From NCBI GenBank assembly GCA_013407085.1, contig JACCGJ010004939.1, positions 1 to 64,000 of the forward strand: a DNA stretch of 64,000 nt. Reading direction: 5' to 3'. The stretch comes from Atriophallophorus winterbourni (lineage: Eukaryota > Platyhelminthes > Trematoda > Plagiorchiida > Microphallidae). Shown piece after piece: positions 10,193 to 21,880 of this stretch (position 1 is the first letter of the stretch; each line of letters begins with the position of its first letter). The translations under genes and the position numbers were made by a program. Under the pieces are notes generated by a model. The model was given only the letters and a program-made list of their open reading frames with translations, did no database searches and was not told the origin of the DNA.

Positions 10193-11670
10193 GCAAAAAA
10201 ACTGAAATTGCTAAAATATCGCAGGAATAACACGAAGATTTAGTTGATTGTTTCCTACAACGCCACATTATTTTTTATTCATAGCATGCTGCGATCTTTG
10301 AACAGCCGACTCTCCCAATATGCTATCCAATTCATTGGCATATATCCACACTGTTATTATACACCGTTTAGGTTTATCGATTGTTAGCCTCGCAATAATT
10401 GGCTAGCTCGAGACCCTGTGCTAAATCACGTGACCCGAATATAGTCACGTGTTGCGTCGCAACAACGGTGAGATCGAGCAATTAATGAGGGTTAATGTGA
10501 AAAATCTGACACCACTGAAAGCGATTAGGAGTGAGACAGTTATTGTTTCATTGCCACAACAGTGCTTACTTACTAGTCCTGCATTACGCAGGACGATTGA
10601 CAAACTTTGACCAGCAACTACCTCGAACGGTTTAAATCATGAACCTTAAAGCCACTGCTGTTTCACCTCAGAATATATAACTTGGTCAATCACACGCACA
10701 TAATGCACATGCAATTAAACTTGCAAACTTGAGCAAGTGCCACGAGTAGTAAATATAGAATCTCACCCAAGGGCTGCTTTGGTGTTTACATCGGGAAACT
10801 ACACACGAGAATAGGTGAAAAGCTGATTATGGTCTTTTCAATGTGATTGGACACCCCCAAGCTAAATATAGGCACATAATAGTAAGGTAATGCACAAGTT
10901 ATAGATAGTGCACTATTCAGTTAAGCTCCCTGTTTTGATTGTAGCCATTGTTCTGACGAATATTCTGACAGCTGCGAAGCGTTGTTCGAAAGACTGCCCC
11001 AACCAACTCCACGCAGATTTAACTCAGGCACGATCCGCGTCGAATGTGTTTCAATCAAAAAGTGAACAAATAACCTTATTAATACCCTTTTCCATTGTGC
11101 ATGGCTAATGTTCTGGTCCTCAGCACACTACCCCTACGAGCAGAATTAGCGCAAAAGCAGTCGTTCGGTAAAAAGCGGACGTCTGGGTCTATGTGACTTT
11201 ACCCAAAGGAGGATACGACACGATATTATTCTGACCTATAGAATTGTGTCTACCGAAGGACATCCACTAAAACACTTGCTTGATGTATGTGATGGAAAAG
11301 TGACACGCGGACATACCTAGCCCCTTTACGTTCCAAGTTCCCGTATTGATTGTCGGCGCCATTTTTCGCCGTACGAGCTATTTCTTTGGAATTCCCTACG
11401 CCAAAATGTGGTGGACTGTCCATGCCTGGCGATTTTTAAAGCGAAATTGCACTTGCAAACGAACATCATTCGGGAGCCTTACATTTGATATTCTCTATTG
11501 CTTTTATACTATTGTAATCTTCATGGTTTACTCATACATTATCCTGTGGTGTTGTAAAGTATTAACTTTTTTAACCATAAATCCGTGAATCCATAGAATT
11601 TTGTAAGCACACAATCCGATGCTGTTTCCGGGGAGTCACATTGTGGTATTGTAATTTCGTCTGTTCTATA
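10193..11670. other. No gene seen; one retroposon tail trace
   Basis: No supported frame. Around 11540-11600 the sequence AACCATAAATCCGTGAATCC resembles the (TTGAATC)n tail signature at 10098-10121, and the preceding 30 bases also align (CTGTGGT, TTGTAAA), so a diverged copy of that retroposon probably ends here. Confidence 0.4.
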
Positions 11671-11680
11671 GAGGGCCAAG

Positions 11681-11762
11681 CTATATATATATATTATATA
11701 GATAATATATAAGACTATATTGATATATAGATATATATATATTATATATATATATATATAAC
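11681..11762. repeat. (TA)n-rich microsatellite
   Basis: Imperfect TA dinucleotide tract with ATAT/GATA interruptions over about 80 bp. Confidence 0.85.
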
Positions 11763-11964
11763 ATTTCGGCACACTGTGCTGAGTTCGCACATGGAATGAC
11801 GAAAAAACAGTCTAAGCTACTTAACTCGGTTTTCCGGTAAGCGATTGTTACTAACGAAGTATGACATCGATTTGTTTTTCACAACAGATAAACCGAACTT
11901 TGCCTTTAATAACAACCGTTTAGAGCTCGTTGAACCTAACACTACTGGCTATTCCATGCACGGA

Positions 11965-12330
11965 TCAGCTAGCTCGATTAACAATACCGTAAATACTCAT
12001 AAATATATGGTACGAGTATTTAATCGGTATCATCCGCTTTTTGTTCAAGCGCATCATTCGATGTTTACATATCCAAATTCGAACTAAAAACCACGAGAAA
12101 ACTGAGAAAGAGAATACTCGGCGACACGTATCAATCAACGAGACAACACTAGAAGTTTTTTCAGGATTCACACTCCAAATTCTCTTCTCAATAAGGTATC
12201 CCGAATGGCAGTTGAAGTTTGAAATATTAGTTGTCTTCTCCCAGATCTGTATTGCCTCCGCTGGTTGTCGACCTACTATCGCGAGGTCGGCAAAAGCAAT
12301 TCCATTGAATCTCATATGCAGGTCAGGTGC
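11965..12330 (-). pseudogene. Possible LINE RT remnant
   Basis: A minus-strand frame begins MRFNGIAFADLAIVGRQPAEA. This resembles the '...AFADDLAIV...' palm box of LINE reverse transcriptases with one Asp missing. The following residues (IQIWEKTTNISNFNC) could be the thumb. Evidence is a single motif; it may be chance. Confidence 0.3.
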
Positions 12331-13840
12331 AACTCCAGTCTCTACCGGTTGAGCACAAGCAGGACGATACCGGTAGCTCAGTATTTATTTGAGAAAGTGG
12401 TCGTCTCAAAATCTGATCACTTGTCTTAGATTCTCTGTACGAATCGGCCATTCTAGCTCAGTACTGCCAAATATAATCACAATGACAGCAAGTAATTTTT
12501 GTACCACATAACTGTTATATCAAGCTTCGTTGAATCTTATCTTGCTGTGTCCACCTAATAAGAACGAACGACATTAACCGGTAGTACGGAAGCGACGATA
12601 ATCGCTGGTCACGTGAATTGTAGCATCCAAAGTTCCGCGCAAGTTTTATGACGAATAAAGACTTCAAGCTCTGTTTCAATGAACCAGCAACACATCAGCT
12701 TCGGTGTTAACAGAAACAGTGAAAGAAGTGACAGAGTAAAGGAAATCATCAGCTGCTTGCATGTGTACTGAATTACCGCTGCTACATAATTAGCTGTCAA
12801 ACTTCAAGACGAGTCCAACAAACAAATTCATTGCTAAAATACAGTGTTGCTCACACCCCCGCACTTACACACCAGTTTTTCACATAGATTTATGAATTGC
12901 GCTAAATATTACCAATACCGTTCAGATAACAAAGAATTCCCAACGTATTCCATAACCAAAACACATCTTGTGTTTTTCGACTTATTAAAAATTGTTATCT
13001 ACTACTGAATTCCTTTGAATTGGAAGCTTTGTATCGACCGAGCTTGTTACGAACGAATGGTCAACAGATTGTTTGCAAATTTCATTCACATAATCGGCCG
13101 AAAGTAATGCATTGGTTGATCAGCAATGAAATAAATATTAACGATGTAAATGTGTGCAAACGTTCGACTTGGATGGGTTATGAGCCTAATGTACAGAATA
13201 TTTGATTTCCATAACTAAAACAGATAATTAACTTAGAAACGTAGTGTGTGTAAGACAGGCAAACGCAGTACAACGGTAGTGGTGGGATTTTTATTTTATA
13301 CATAATGAGATGTAAGTTGAAATGTGTGAGATCAAAACTTGTAGCTCAATTTTAGCTGATTAACTGCAACAATCAGCTGAGTGGAAAGAAGTTCACGCAG
13401 ACGAAACACATCGCACAATCGTTGGGCAGCTAAGCTGAACTGGAGACTGCTTATATTATCTGCTAAACACGATGTTCATCTACGGCCACCATCAGCAAAA
13501 CTCCATCCTAAGTGGCTTACTGAACCCGAGGGTGAAGAATTGGATCGATTTATTCATTAGCTGCGCATCAGAAACATCGGACAAGATCACCAGGTGTATT
13601 TTACCACGTTCCAGTCAGGGCTCGCATTGCTGTTGATACTGCTACTTTGGTCGAATAAAGGTTGTATACACCAATCGACAAAATATACTGAACAAAACCG
13701 AAATTTTGAACGTTGACTGAGAGTCCGTCTGCACAGATTTAATCATTAATAATATGTTTAAACAGAGTGCAATGCAAAATGGCTAAGCCACTTTAAAGCC
13801 ACTTGATACCCACGACGGCTACCACAAACTATGCCTGATA
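12331..13840. other. No gene seen
   Basis: Short frames only (60 codons or fewer), none with recognisable features. AT-rich spacer. Confidence 0.4.
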
Positions 13841-13867
13841 ATTGTAACGCGAGTTATAAAAGATTTC

Positions 13868-13985
13868 AGGTTATTGGACACACGAAACTGTTGTGTTAGA
13901 AGCGAAACGTCGGTCAGAAATCGCTAACCATTCAAATTCTAGTTTAAACTTTGTATTTTCATTCACCTGGATACCATATTCGCGA
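13868..13985 (+). repeat. PLE-type 3' end with degenerate hammerhead
   Basis: ACTGTTGTGTTAGAAGCGAAACGTC resembles, in shortened form, the motif at 19584-19626 (TCTGTGTCAGAAGC then GAAACGT). The CTGANGA core box is not intact, so no activity is expected. Confidence 0.4.
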
Positions 13986-14011
13986 CTACTTACCTGCGAT
14001 TCGCTAAAGGT

Positions 14012-14240
14012 TGAAGTATGGTATGGTATGAAAGCACAAGCCTGATCCAGGAAAGTGCCGCACAGTCAGAGACTGCACGTGGGTTAAGATACTGTCAAGT
14101 TTCCCAGGCTTAGACAGATGTGAGAAAGAAAATAGAAGTGGTAGTGAGACTCCAGCGTGTTTCAGCATGCAGCTCACTACCGGTAGCCAATCAATTTAGC
14201 ACGGTGTGGGCCGATGTGCACGAGTGCACATCCATGAAGT
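14012..14240 (-). repeat. SINE-like dispersed repeat R1, copy A
   Basis: Shares long near-identical blocks with 23243-23500 (same orientation) and 25640-25890 (opposite), including CTGATCCAGG, AGTGCCGCACAGTCAGAGAC and GTGAGACTCCAGC. Orientation is inferred from a tail-like (CATAC)n run at its low-coordinate end. No protein is encoded. Confidence 0.6.
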
Positions 14241-14834
14241 ATGACGCTAACGTGTGCATAACACTAACACTAAATCAACGCAAAAATGCAGGCATGATAC
14301 AGACCACAAAAAATTTAATTGACTTATTCAAAATAGAAAGTCCAGCAGACACTAATGGGGAGTTTGTGTCGGGAGGTGAGTAACGAAAAGGCAATGAGCG
14401 TAAGGGTTTCTACGCTCTGCTAAGGCAAAACTGCTCTGACCGAGTGGAAACACACACACACGTCTTTCCATGCTTCAGTGGTTTGTTGTAAGTTGCTTCA
14501 GTATCAAAATTTACTTGCCACTTTAGCATTGCCAAAAGTTTTACTGATCTCAGGATCTGACTTACGACAGCACCCGGTAAGCGAAGGCGATGTGAGCAGT
14601 AGTAAGGCAATAGTGATGCGGAATTATTTCTGACAACAATGAAAAAAATCAATACGGAAAATATCAGCGTTCAAAAGTGTACGATTGACTGATGAATCGA
14701 CAAGTGAAGTAGGAAGAAACGGGAAAGTGAAATAGGTCACTAGGTAAGTGTACAGCATGAATAAGAAAAAGGACGAACACACAAGTTTGCAAAATACTTT
14801 CCAAATCCTCGCTTAAACATGAATAAGCAATTTA
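14241..14834. other. 3' flank of ATG9; no gene seen
   Basis: Downstream of the ATG9 stop on the minus strand. Should hold the 3' UTR; no unambiguous AATAAA signal was located close to the stop. Confidence 0.35.
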
Positions 14835-17669
14835 TCAACAGTTGGTAGGAGGAAGATCAGGCCACAAGTGTTCGGTATCCGTTTCTTCGACAAACCCGCC
14901 TTCTAGGTCATGCGATGCGGTAGGAATTGTGGTACCATGTTCGGCAATTAAGGAAGATGAAGGGAGTGCTTGAGTAGTCGACCTGACACCTTGTGCAGCC
15001 CTAAAGGTTGAATCGGTTGTGAGCCTTGGAGTAACGGATAATTCATCTTCTTCAGTCACTCTATCAACTTGTCGCGAGATAATCCCCCGATCGGAAGCAG
15101 ATCGAATTACACCCACGGGTTCAGCAGATGCCGTGGCACCGTAATTTGAAGGTGGATGAAATCCTCGGTCATTGCCAGAGCGAACAGTAAACACCGACGA
15201 TCTACCACCCCCGATGTTGCGGATAGATGAAGCTGATGTATGCGATAGCTGATACGGCAACTGAGTACTCAAACCATGAGTAGATTCAGCGGCGGCACCG
15301 GTGAGCGAACTGTGTCCCATTAATCGAGCACCCGTTGTGCTTTGCTCGACAGATTGGTGTAGACGTTTACGATAAGCCAGTTCATGCATGTAAAGAATAC
15401 TGGCCGAAGTGTCTGTCGTCAATAGTTCGGTCAACCCATGTTTGTTGAGGGAGTGACCTAAAGCATAACTCGCCCCAAGGCCCCAATTTTGCACCCCACC
15501 GTTCTCGATCTGTGACACATAGGGTTTATACGTGGGGTAAGTTGACAAAGTGGCCGAAGCAGCCATAAGGCTGTTGTTCACAGCATCCATACCACGAGAT
15601 TGCGAGAAAAGACCGTAAGTGAGCGGTGGAACAATATTGTGACTCGGAGATGAAGGAGCCACGGAAGGGGTGGATTTGTTCGCGTCTCGATCCACATCAA
15701 CGCTCCCTGCAATCTCTTTTCCAACAGAAGGTTTTACTTTTGGAGTTGTCGAATCCGATAAGGTGGAACGAACTGTTGAACCAGGATCTGACATCTGCAT
15801 GGATCGTCGCATTGATTCTACCATGGCACCGACGAAGCCCATGCTCTTGCCGTCGACAAATCCAGGACCCGGTAGCTGAGAAGCGTTTTTAAGAGGACCA
15901 CTAGCAGTAAACTCGCTTGAGCTAAATGGTGGAATAGAATCGGTTCTAGGCTGTACAACAGGATCAGCCGTACTAGGAATTCCGTAAAGGGATGAAAACA
16001 AATTCGCTGATTGCAGTCCATCCCGTTGATTATTGCTTTCGGATCCGTGCTGAACAATGGGTTGCGCCATATCCTTCAAAATTTGTAGCCTGATGGATTC
16101 CAAGTACGCTTGACTGGCAGGTGGAAGTGTACACTCAGGATTATTCAGATGGAAATGCATCAAACTGAGCTCTGTTTTGCCGCCCGTCGAAATCAGTGGC
16201 GGGGTAACCAATTGATTGGTCGGCGTGGATGCACCACCCATATCATCACGTGGTTCGGATTCCTCGACACCACCAGAACCGAAGAACTTCCAATTCGGAT
16301 CCCCGTGTCGACGAACATCAAGTTGCGCGAAACTACACACATCGCCAAGCTCTTTCAAATCCACCGTGTAATTGCGCAAAAAGTCCACGATTTCCAACGT
16401 GTGGTTGGGTAAAACAAACATCAAAATAAACGGTGTTACCAGCGAGGAAACAAGGTCTTCCAAAGCTGCACAAAGCCGGTACTGGAACAGCTGCGAGAAT
16501 TCGGCACAAACACGGGAAGTTTCACTTTGTTCAATCCAATGTTCTCGAAAATGATGTATTTTACCAAGAATGTTGATGAGAAGCGCACGGGGTGAGCGAA
16601 CGGCACTCTCGTCTGGGATGTAGCTGAGACACGCACGCGCTAACAATCCACCCACCACCAAAATCGCCCAATAACCAGTGAGATGAAGCACTTGATCATG
16701 CACGAGGCCCAACAGGAAGAAAGCCACCGAGGCACTTCCTAGCACGAACGCGATCGTTTCCGCTACGGAGATCAAATTGCGAGAGACGAAACAATCCATG
16801 TACTGGCATGCCGGCTCGTAAGCGAGACCAATACGAACGAGAAACTGATGTCGCAACTCATTGTAATGACGAAGATACAAACCGGCATAGTTCGACCATC
16901 TTCGACCCATTATAGAGGCTGGATGATAGCGAATACGTTCAGCGTTTGAGCAGATGAATACCAGAAATTGTGCTAGCAGAATGATAGGAGCAAACAACAA
17001 ATTGAGAAACCCAAAGATTCTGGACATCTTGGCCAGATGATCCGCGAGCTCGTGGCGTCTGCCGATTTCTTTGTATTCCGTTTTCAAAATCCAATGCTGC
17101 GCGAACGGGGACCAAGGGGTCCAGAACAAAAGCAACTTGATGTTGTACAAATAGCCTTCCGGTAAATATACGTGAGTCAGTGGAGGGTCGGTGGTGGACA
17201 GATTGAAGCGGACAGGAAGTATGTCCTGATCCACCATGGCGATGAGATAATTCACGTGACGATCGATCCGGTGACATATGGACAATTCGTCAATGCTGCT
17301 TTGCGGTTGTGAGGCAATTAAACGCTTCTGTACTTCGGACCACGTCAAATCGTTTAATGCAGTGCTAGAAGTTGGCATATTCAAGATGTATGTGCAAAAC
17401 AGACGCGTTTCCCAGAATCGTTTCAGACGATTAGCCACAATGAACAGTTGTAACACCAACCCGATAATAGCGCCTGTTACTAGAAGCGAAGGAAGCAACG
17501 GAAGAGATGCCCAACACTGTCCTGGGGGGACAAAAACGTCACTCCACTCGTTCACGGGGGCGGTGTTATTTGTGAGAACGTTCCAACGGGTGCAGACAGT
17601 GAGTTCAATGCCGACGAATACGATGAAAACGAACTTCACAACCCATAGACATTCGTTCAGGAAAATGGA
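14835..17669 (-). other. ATG9: ATG9 coding exon 2 (terminal)
   Basis: 944 codons plus TGA at 14837-14835. The acceptor is a clean pyrimidine tract followed by CTCCATTTTAG| at 17670, and the exon opens with SIFLNECLWVVKF, completing the first membrane helix begun after exon 1. The whole conserved ATG9 core and the tail lie in this single exon, with no frameshift. Confidence 0.93.
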
Positions 17670-20600
17670 CTAAAATGGAGAAAAAAGAAGGAAACACGAT
17701 AATACGGAAGTCTATGATGAGACGAGGCAGAATGAGAAACGACGGTACATACAAGGAAATTTGAGTGCAATCGGTTAGAGTAGTTTTTGGGTAACGTTTC
17801 AATTCTGACAGAAGCTTCGTCAGACCAAGGGTGATAGTGGATGGGGCAGTAATCTCCACAATCTGGCGCTCGGCATTAATGCGAAAGTAAATAGTTTTCA
17901 TTCACCTTAATTAGTTAATTAGATTTTTGTTTTCTTCAAAAATAGCCTTAGCCCCGTTAGTTATGTACTTTTACGTATGTGGGCAGCTGTGTCAACTGAC
18001 CTTTACCGTGTTCACTTGTATCAGATTGATTTGGAACACACTGTGAGGAAAATGGACCACTGATCCTGGTATTTCCCACGAGACGTGAAACACTGTAGGC
18101 GTACTATAGACTGTTTAGCGGTAAGGTCAAATAAGTGGTGGTGGGTTGACTACTACTTAATCATGTTCCCTGTCCTGACTATCACCCTTAGTCTGACGAA
18201 GCTTCTGTGTCAGAAGTGAAACGTTACCCAAAAACTACTCTAACCGATTGCACTCAAATTTTCTTGCATTATGAATACAAGATCGGTCCCAAACATATTC
18301 CAATCGATTACTCATGGTACATACACTTTGACTGCCAGGTAAGATGAAATTAGTTTAACGGAAATTTAGAGCAAATCTGTAATTTCGGGGAAAATGCTGA
18401 TTACACAAGGGAAAATTTTTACGAAGTATTTCAACAGTTCTACAAGGTTTATCTAGCAAAATGCACTCATTCTTACCTAAGTAGTTCATTGTTTTTGTGT
18501 AAGGCATCGATCAATCCAGAAAATCATAGACAGCATTACATCGGTACCAAGTGCTTAACTGCCATACAACTATGACAAGTTAAATCCCAAAATCCTTAAA
18601 AAGCTACTGAACTTATCGAAGATTAGGCGCGGACACGCTGGGATGGAAGCGAGGCTAAATGTCTGATTATAGATTTCTAAGAATGCCTTTGTTCCCCACA
18701 GAATTTCAATTGTTATCAGCCCTGGGTGACCAAGCCATAAACAAACGAGGACAGAAACTCGAATATGCTGACAGGCTCCCGGTCCATCCAAATCAAACAG
18801 AGTATTACAGCAATAATACGATCGATTCTTCACTGCTATTCGACCATGAAGGAATTATATTTACATAGAAATAAGGGAAGTGAGGTGACCAAACAAGACA
18901 AACTTGTCTGCTAGGATGAAGCTCAAGCAAACTGGGTTGAAGCGCCTACGCCTGCCACAATTAAACAGCAATCAAGTAGCGAGAATGAATACAGTAACAT
19001 CAACAATACTGCTTTCTTGCGGCTTTAACGGTCATACGCCAAAGCATGCTTTCCTCACCATTCCTAGATTTTGGTCACCTGATTCGATATCATAAAACGA
19101 TATGTTGGCATGCTATTAAGAAAAACAAGGATGATAGAGGAAGATATTATAACTGTCGAGGAATAATTTTTCTGGTTGTCTTTTGTAAATGCTTCGTCAG
19201 ATATGCAGCTGAGGCCACAGGAGCTGATCGTTAGTGTGTATTCGTAATCTTCTTTAAGGGAAGATCAACAATAGACATGATCTCCACGATAAGGGAACAA
19301 AACAAGTTTAAGTACCACTGTGTTGTGTTTAGTTCGAGAAAGTTTTCGACGTGGCTAGCTGACAAGAACACTTCTAAAAGCACCATTTGATAAAAACTAG
19401 CATTTAAGAATGGTGCCATGAAGGCTTCAGCCTAATTCAACTGCACCTGGTTGATCTCAAGAAATATGTTGGTGGTTGGGTAACCTTCCAAATGACGCTA
19501 GAAAAACTTTCACGATGCCTGACATGGAAAGCCGCATCAAAGTTCATGAAAAAAACTTGTACTTAATTGGTTAGAGCAGTTGATTGGTAACGTTTCGCTT
19601 CTGACACAGAAGCTTCGTCAGACCAAGGTTGTCGGAACGAACAGACGTTAGGTTTAGACTGTATTCACCTGACTAATCCTAAGCTGGCTAAAAACTGCAC
19701 AACCCATAGTGGGCGCTGAGCTTATTAAGATGGACATGCGAGATCAAGAACGACTGACATACCACCACCATCACTCCTACATGCTGCATAATCTCTAAAC
19801 TGATTTGGTCGTGGCAGGTGTGAATGACATCCGCTGACAGATTATCTCGATTGTGTAATCCGTCATACAAGAATGTTTATCCGCTGCAGAACCGGACGCC
19901 AGATTGCGTAGATATCAACCCCATACACCTTGTTGACCACATTCGTACCAGCCTTTGTTATCTCAGCTACATCAGCATGAAGTTGTACCACGTATGGTTT
20001 TAACCCCCGTTTTATCACGTTAACATTATCAAGATCAACGCTATGACCTGTGTCCAGCACGTGTTCAGCTAGGGAAGAATGTTTGATCAGTAATTAGTGA
20101 TCAACTACGTTGCAACATCAAAGTTGCCTGGTGCCAGAATTTAGTTTGCAGTAGTCGATACATATCCACAACAGGGTTTTCTAATGCGCTTCTCCGCTGA
20201 GTCGCGAATGTAAATCCTTCAGACTTCGATAAGCTCCAGATTTTGATGAGGATACACACAAGAGGATTGCTATCCTGGGATTCCGATGGATGGAAGAAAA
20301 TAACTTAGATAAAATTCCATTCGCCGACGGACTACGAGAAAGATGATTCACGGTACCGTGGTCGCGACACAAGATTGAACAAATTTTCATACTAAACTCT
20401 GTATGATGTATATGGACGGTATAGGAGTGGTTTGATGCTTTTAGCTTACACGATTAACACCGGGCTACGTTCGGAAAATTGCTAGGCGGATACCTTGAGG
20501 TAAACGTTTGCCTATATGCAAAACAATAAAGGATCGGAACAAGAGCGAATTCATAATTTCACTGAATTAGCATAAAAATCCAAGTTAGAAAGCCGCCGGT

Positions 20601-20979
20601 TGTAGCATACCGATAGATTAAAAGCTAGATTTCAATAGAAATGATACGCTGCCAACGCACACAAATAGACATCAGCAAAAGTGAGAATCGGATCAACAGC
20701 TGTGATACAAAATACAAAAGAGAATCAGCTAAAAGGACTAGTCGGTGCCTACTTTATTTCAAACAAAAGAAGAAAAATATATCAATGATCGGCCACACCT
20801 ACCCAAAAACCACCCGCTTGGTGGTACTCGTAAATGTCCACGTAAAACTGATCTGGATTGCGGCCGTATTTCACATGTTCGCGGTACCTGGCAGATTGCC
20901 AAGTCACTGGGCGCGATTCCACAACCGGATCGTCATTGATCAATGGCTGATACTGGCTTCGACCAGATGCTCCGAACAT
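14835..20979 (-). CDS. ATG9: Autophagy-related protein 9 (ATG9), spliced gene
   Basis: Two exons, 20979-20803 and 17669-14835, join in phase 0 to give 1003 residues. ATG9 is the multispanning scramblase of autophagy vesicles, spreading lipids that ATG2 delivers to the growing phagophore. Family blocks in order: the N-terminal NPDQFYVDIYEYHQAGGFW; membrane helices near 66-85, 112-138, 280-299, 361-380 and 391-409; LLFWTPWSPF and LKTEYKEIGRRHELA; YLRHYNELRHQF; CRSFIPD-like CLSYIPDES; EFSQLFQYRL; VTPFILMF; and the signature GDVCSFAQLDVRRHGDPNW at 501-519, then GKTELSLMHFHLNNP. The last roughly 410 residues are Ser/Thr-rich and probably disordered, longer than in vertebrate ATG9A. Met at 20979 has an in-frame TAA 18 bases upstream (21000-20998), so it is the first possible start in this exon; a further 5' exon cannot be excluded. 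Identification is firm from the ordered blocks. Confidence 0.95.
17787..17828 (-). ncRNA. Degenerate PLE hammerhead, inverted copy 1
   Basis: The minus strand reads TTGGT, CTGACGA, a shortened stem II (TTCTG/CAGAA), GAAACGTT, then ACCCAA. Compared with 19626-19584, two bases are lost from stem II and the closing GC pairs are mutated, so cleavage is doubtful. Confidence 0.5.
18188..18230 (+). ncRNA. Degenerate PLE hammerhead, inverted copy 2
   Basis: The plus strand reads CTGACGA at 18193-18199, stem II CTTCTG-TGT-CAGAAG, then GAAACGTT and ACCCAA. The 5' arm of stem I is changed (TTAGT instead of TTGGT). It is the mirror partner of 17787-17828. Confidence 0.5.
19584..19626 (-). ncRNA. PLE-associated hammerhead ribozyme variant
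   Basis: The minus strand reads: stem I TTGGT / ACCAA (5 bp, perfect); core CTGACGA; one extra A; stem II GCTTCTG-TGT-CAGAAGC (7 bp, perfect); GAA; palindromic ACGT as stem III; predicted cleavage after GTT, which satisfies the NUH rule. It lies about 240 bp downstream of a PLE GIY-YIG fragment on the same strand. The extra base after the core is non-standard but is shared in kind with 2295-2340. Confidence 0.65.
19870..20092 (-). pseudogene. Penelope-like element GIY-YIG C-terminal fragment
   Basis: The minus strand reads HSSLAEHVLDTGHSVDLDNVNVIKRG and later a VYGVDIYAIWRPVL-like end, the C-terminal block of PLE endonucleases ('LAEH....H.ID......I'). The catalytic GIY-YIG half and the RT are missing. 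It sits in the ATG9 intron in the same orientation as the gene. Confidence 0.6.
20093..20802. other. Distal ATG9 intron; no further element recognised
   Basis: Short frames only, none with known motifs. Confidence 0.4.
20803..20979 (-). other. ATG9: ATG9 coding exon 1
   Basis: 59 codons, from MFGASGRSQYQPLIND to YHQAGGFW. It contains a YQPL tyrosine-type sorting-like motif near the N-terminus, where animal ATG9 proteins carry adaptor-binding motifs. The donor is TGG|GTAGGT (GT at 20802-20801). Reading on past the donor gives only five residues before a stop. Confidence 0.88.
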
Positions 20980-21390
20980 CAAGTGAACGAAAAGGTATTA
21001 ATGGCGATAAAAAACGTAAATATCTTTGGGGATCGCGCAGAACATCAACGAGGAGAAAAGATATAAAATTCCTGAAAAATAACAAGTTTAAGTTATGTAT
21101 ATATGCCAAGAAAAGCATGCAGAACATAGGTGGAGTAATGGTTGCAAAAGAACGGAGGATGGCCTATAACACCCTAGTTGCACTGCCTACTCTCCAGAAT
21201 TCTTAGATACTTTTCTGCTGTCACCGCTCTGATGGGCTTATTCCCCAAAAAATTTCATATGCAAAATTACCGAGCCCAGTTCTTATTTATAGGCAACGAC
21301 CATCCATTTGACTATCTGACTGAGACATCTACAGCTCATTCAGTTACCCATGGCCATCGCGGGAACTGATAAAGTCCAACAATTGCAAAT
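20980..21390. other. 5' flank of ATG9; no gene seen
   Basis: Upstream region of the minus-strand ATG9 start, expected to contain its 5' UTR and promoter. No TATA-type or CpG-rich promoter was identified by eye. Confidence 0.35.
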
Positions 21391-21880
21391 CGTCAACAAA
21401 AATAGACAATTGCGTTCAGAATGGCGTTTACACAAAATTTAAATAACAGTGGACCAAGTGAACCCCGTGGAAAACTGGAACTCGTTATCATCACTGATAC
21501 CAGCATTTACGGGTTATGGGTAAGGTACTTATGCAGGATCGAATTCTAGTAAATGCATATTGTTGTGGACACCTACTGTCACATTGAGAGAAAGCTTTCA
21601 ATGTTAGCTTTCATCAACCTGTCAAGGATTTTTAAGATCATAGCAGTCAATGTGATCGAGCTGTAAATAGTAGGTGGCTAGGGTCCCCACCTTTAAACAT
21701 AGGTTTCATGATAACTTGCTTCCATTCATGAAGTAAGGCAGTTATAGTTGAAAATTTCCGGAACAACAAAGCTAGCAGACCAGACAAGACATTCGAGGGA
21801 GAGCGTATATAAACGGATGAATATCGTCCGACCCGGGCGATGCTTATGTATTCATCTGTTAAAACGGGGGTATAACCATC
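21391..21880 (-). pseudogene. CR1-type LINE RT remnant
   Basis: Minus-strand blocks appear in RT order across frames: SPGSDDIHPF (near 21835), HEWKQVIMKPMFKGGDPSH (near 21700), PRGSLGPLLFKF with VNAI (near 21450) and FVDDLQLLDFI-like residues (near 21390). These match SPG.DGIHP, W....V.PI.KGG and GVPQGS.LGPLLF. Strongly decayed. Confidence 0.5.

Larger units (their letters stand above)
17670..20802 (-). other. ATG9: ATG9 intron 1 (3.13 kb) with PLE insertions
   Basis: GT-AG intron (donor GTAGGT, acceptor TTTTAG). It contains an inverted pair of PLE 3' ends with hammerhead-like motifs (17757-17838 minus, 18180-18262 plus) and a PLE GIY-YIG fragment with its own hammerhead (20092-19584 minus). 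No other coding sequence is supported. Confidence 0.85.

Noticed and set aside
12361..12420. GGTAGCTCAGTATTT as a tRNA gene A box
   Set aside because: No B box or cloverleaf follows within a suitable distance.
16110..16429. Plus-strand frames of 60-100 codons opposite ATG9
   Set aside because: Antisense shadows of the conserved ATG9 exon; no motifs of their own.
17605..17901. 98-codon minus-strand frame overlapping the ATG9 exon 2 start
   Set aside because: It overlaps exon 2 in another frame and crosses the acceptor site; the spliced frame with SIFLNECLW fits the ATG9 family, this one does not.
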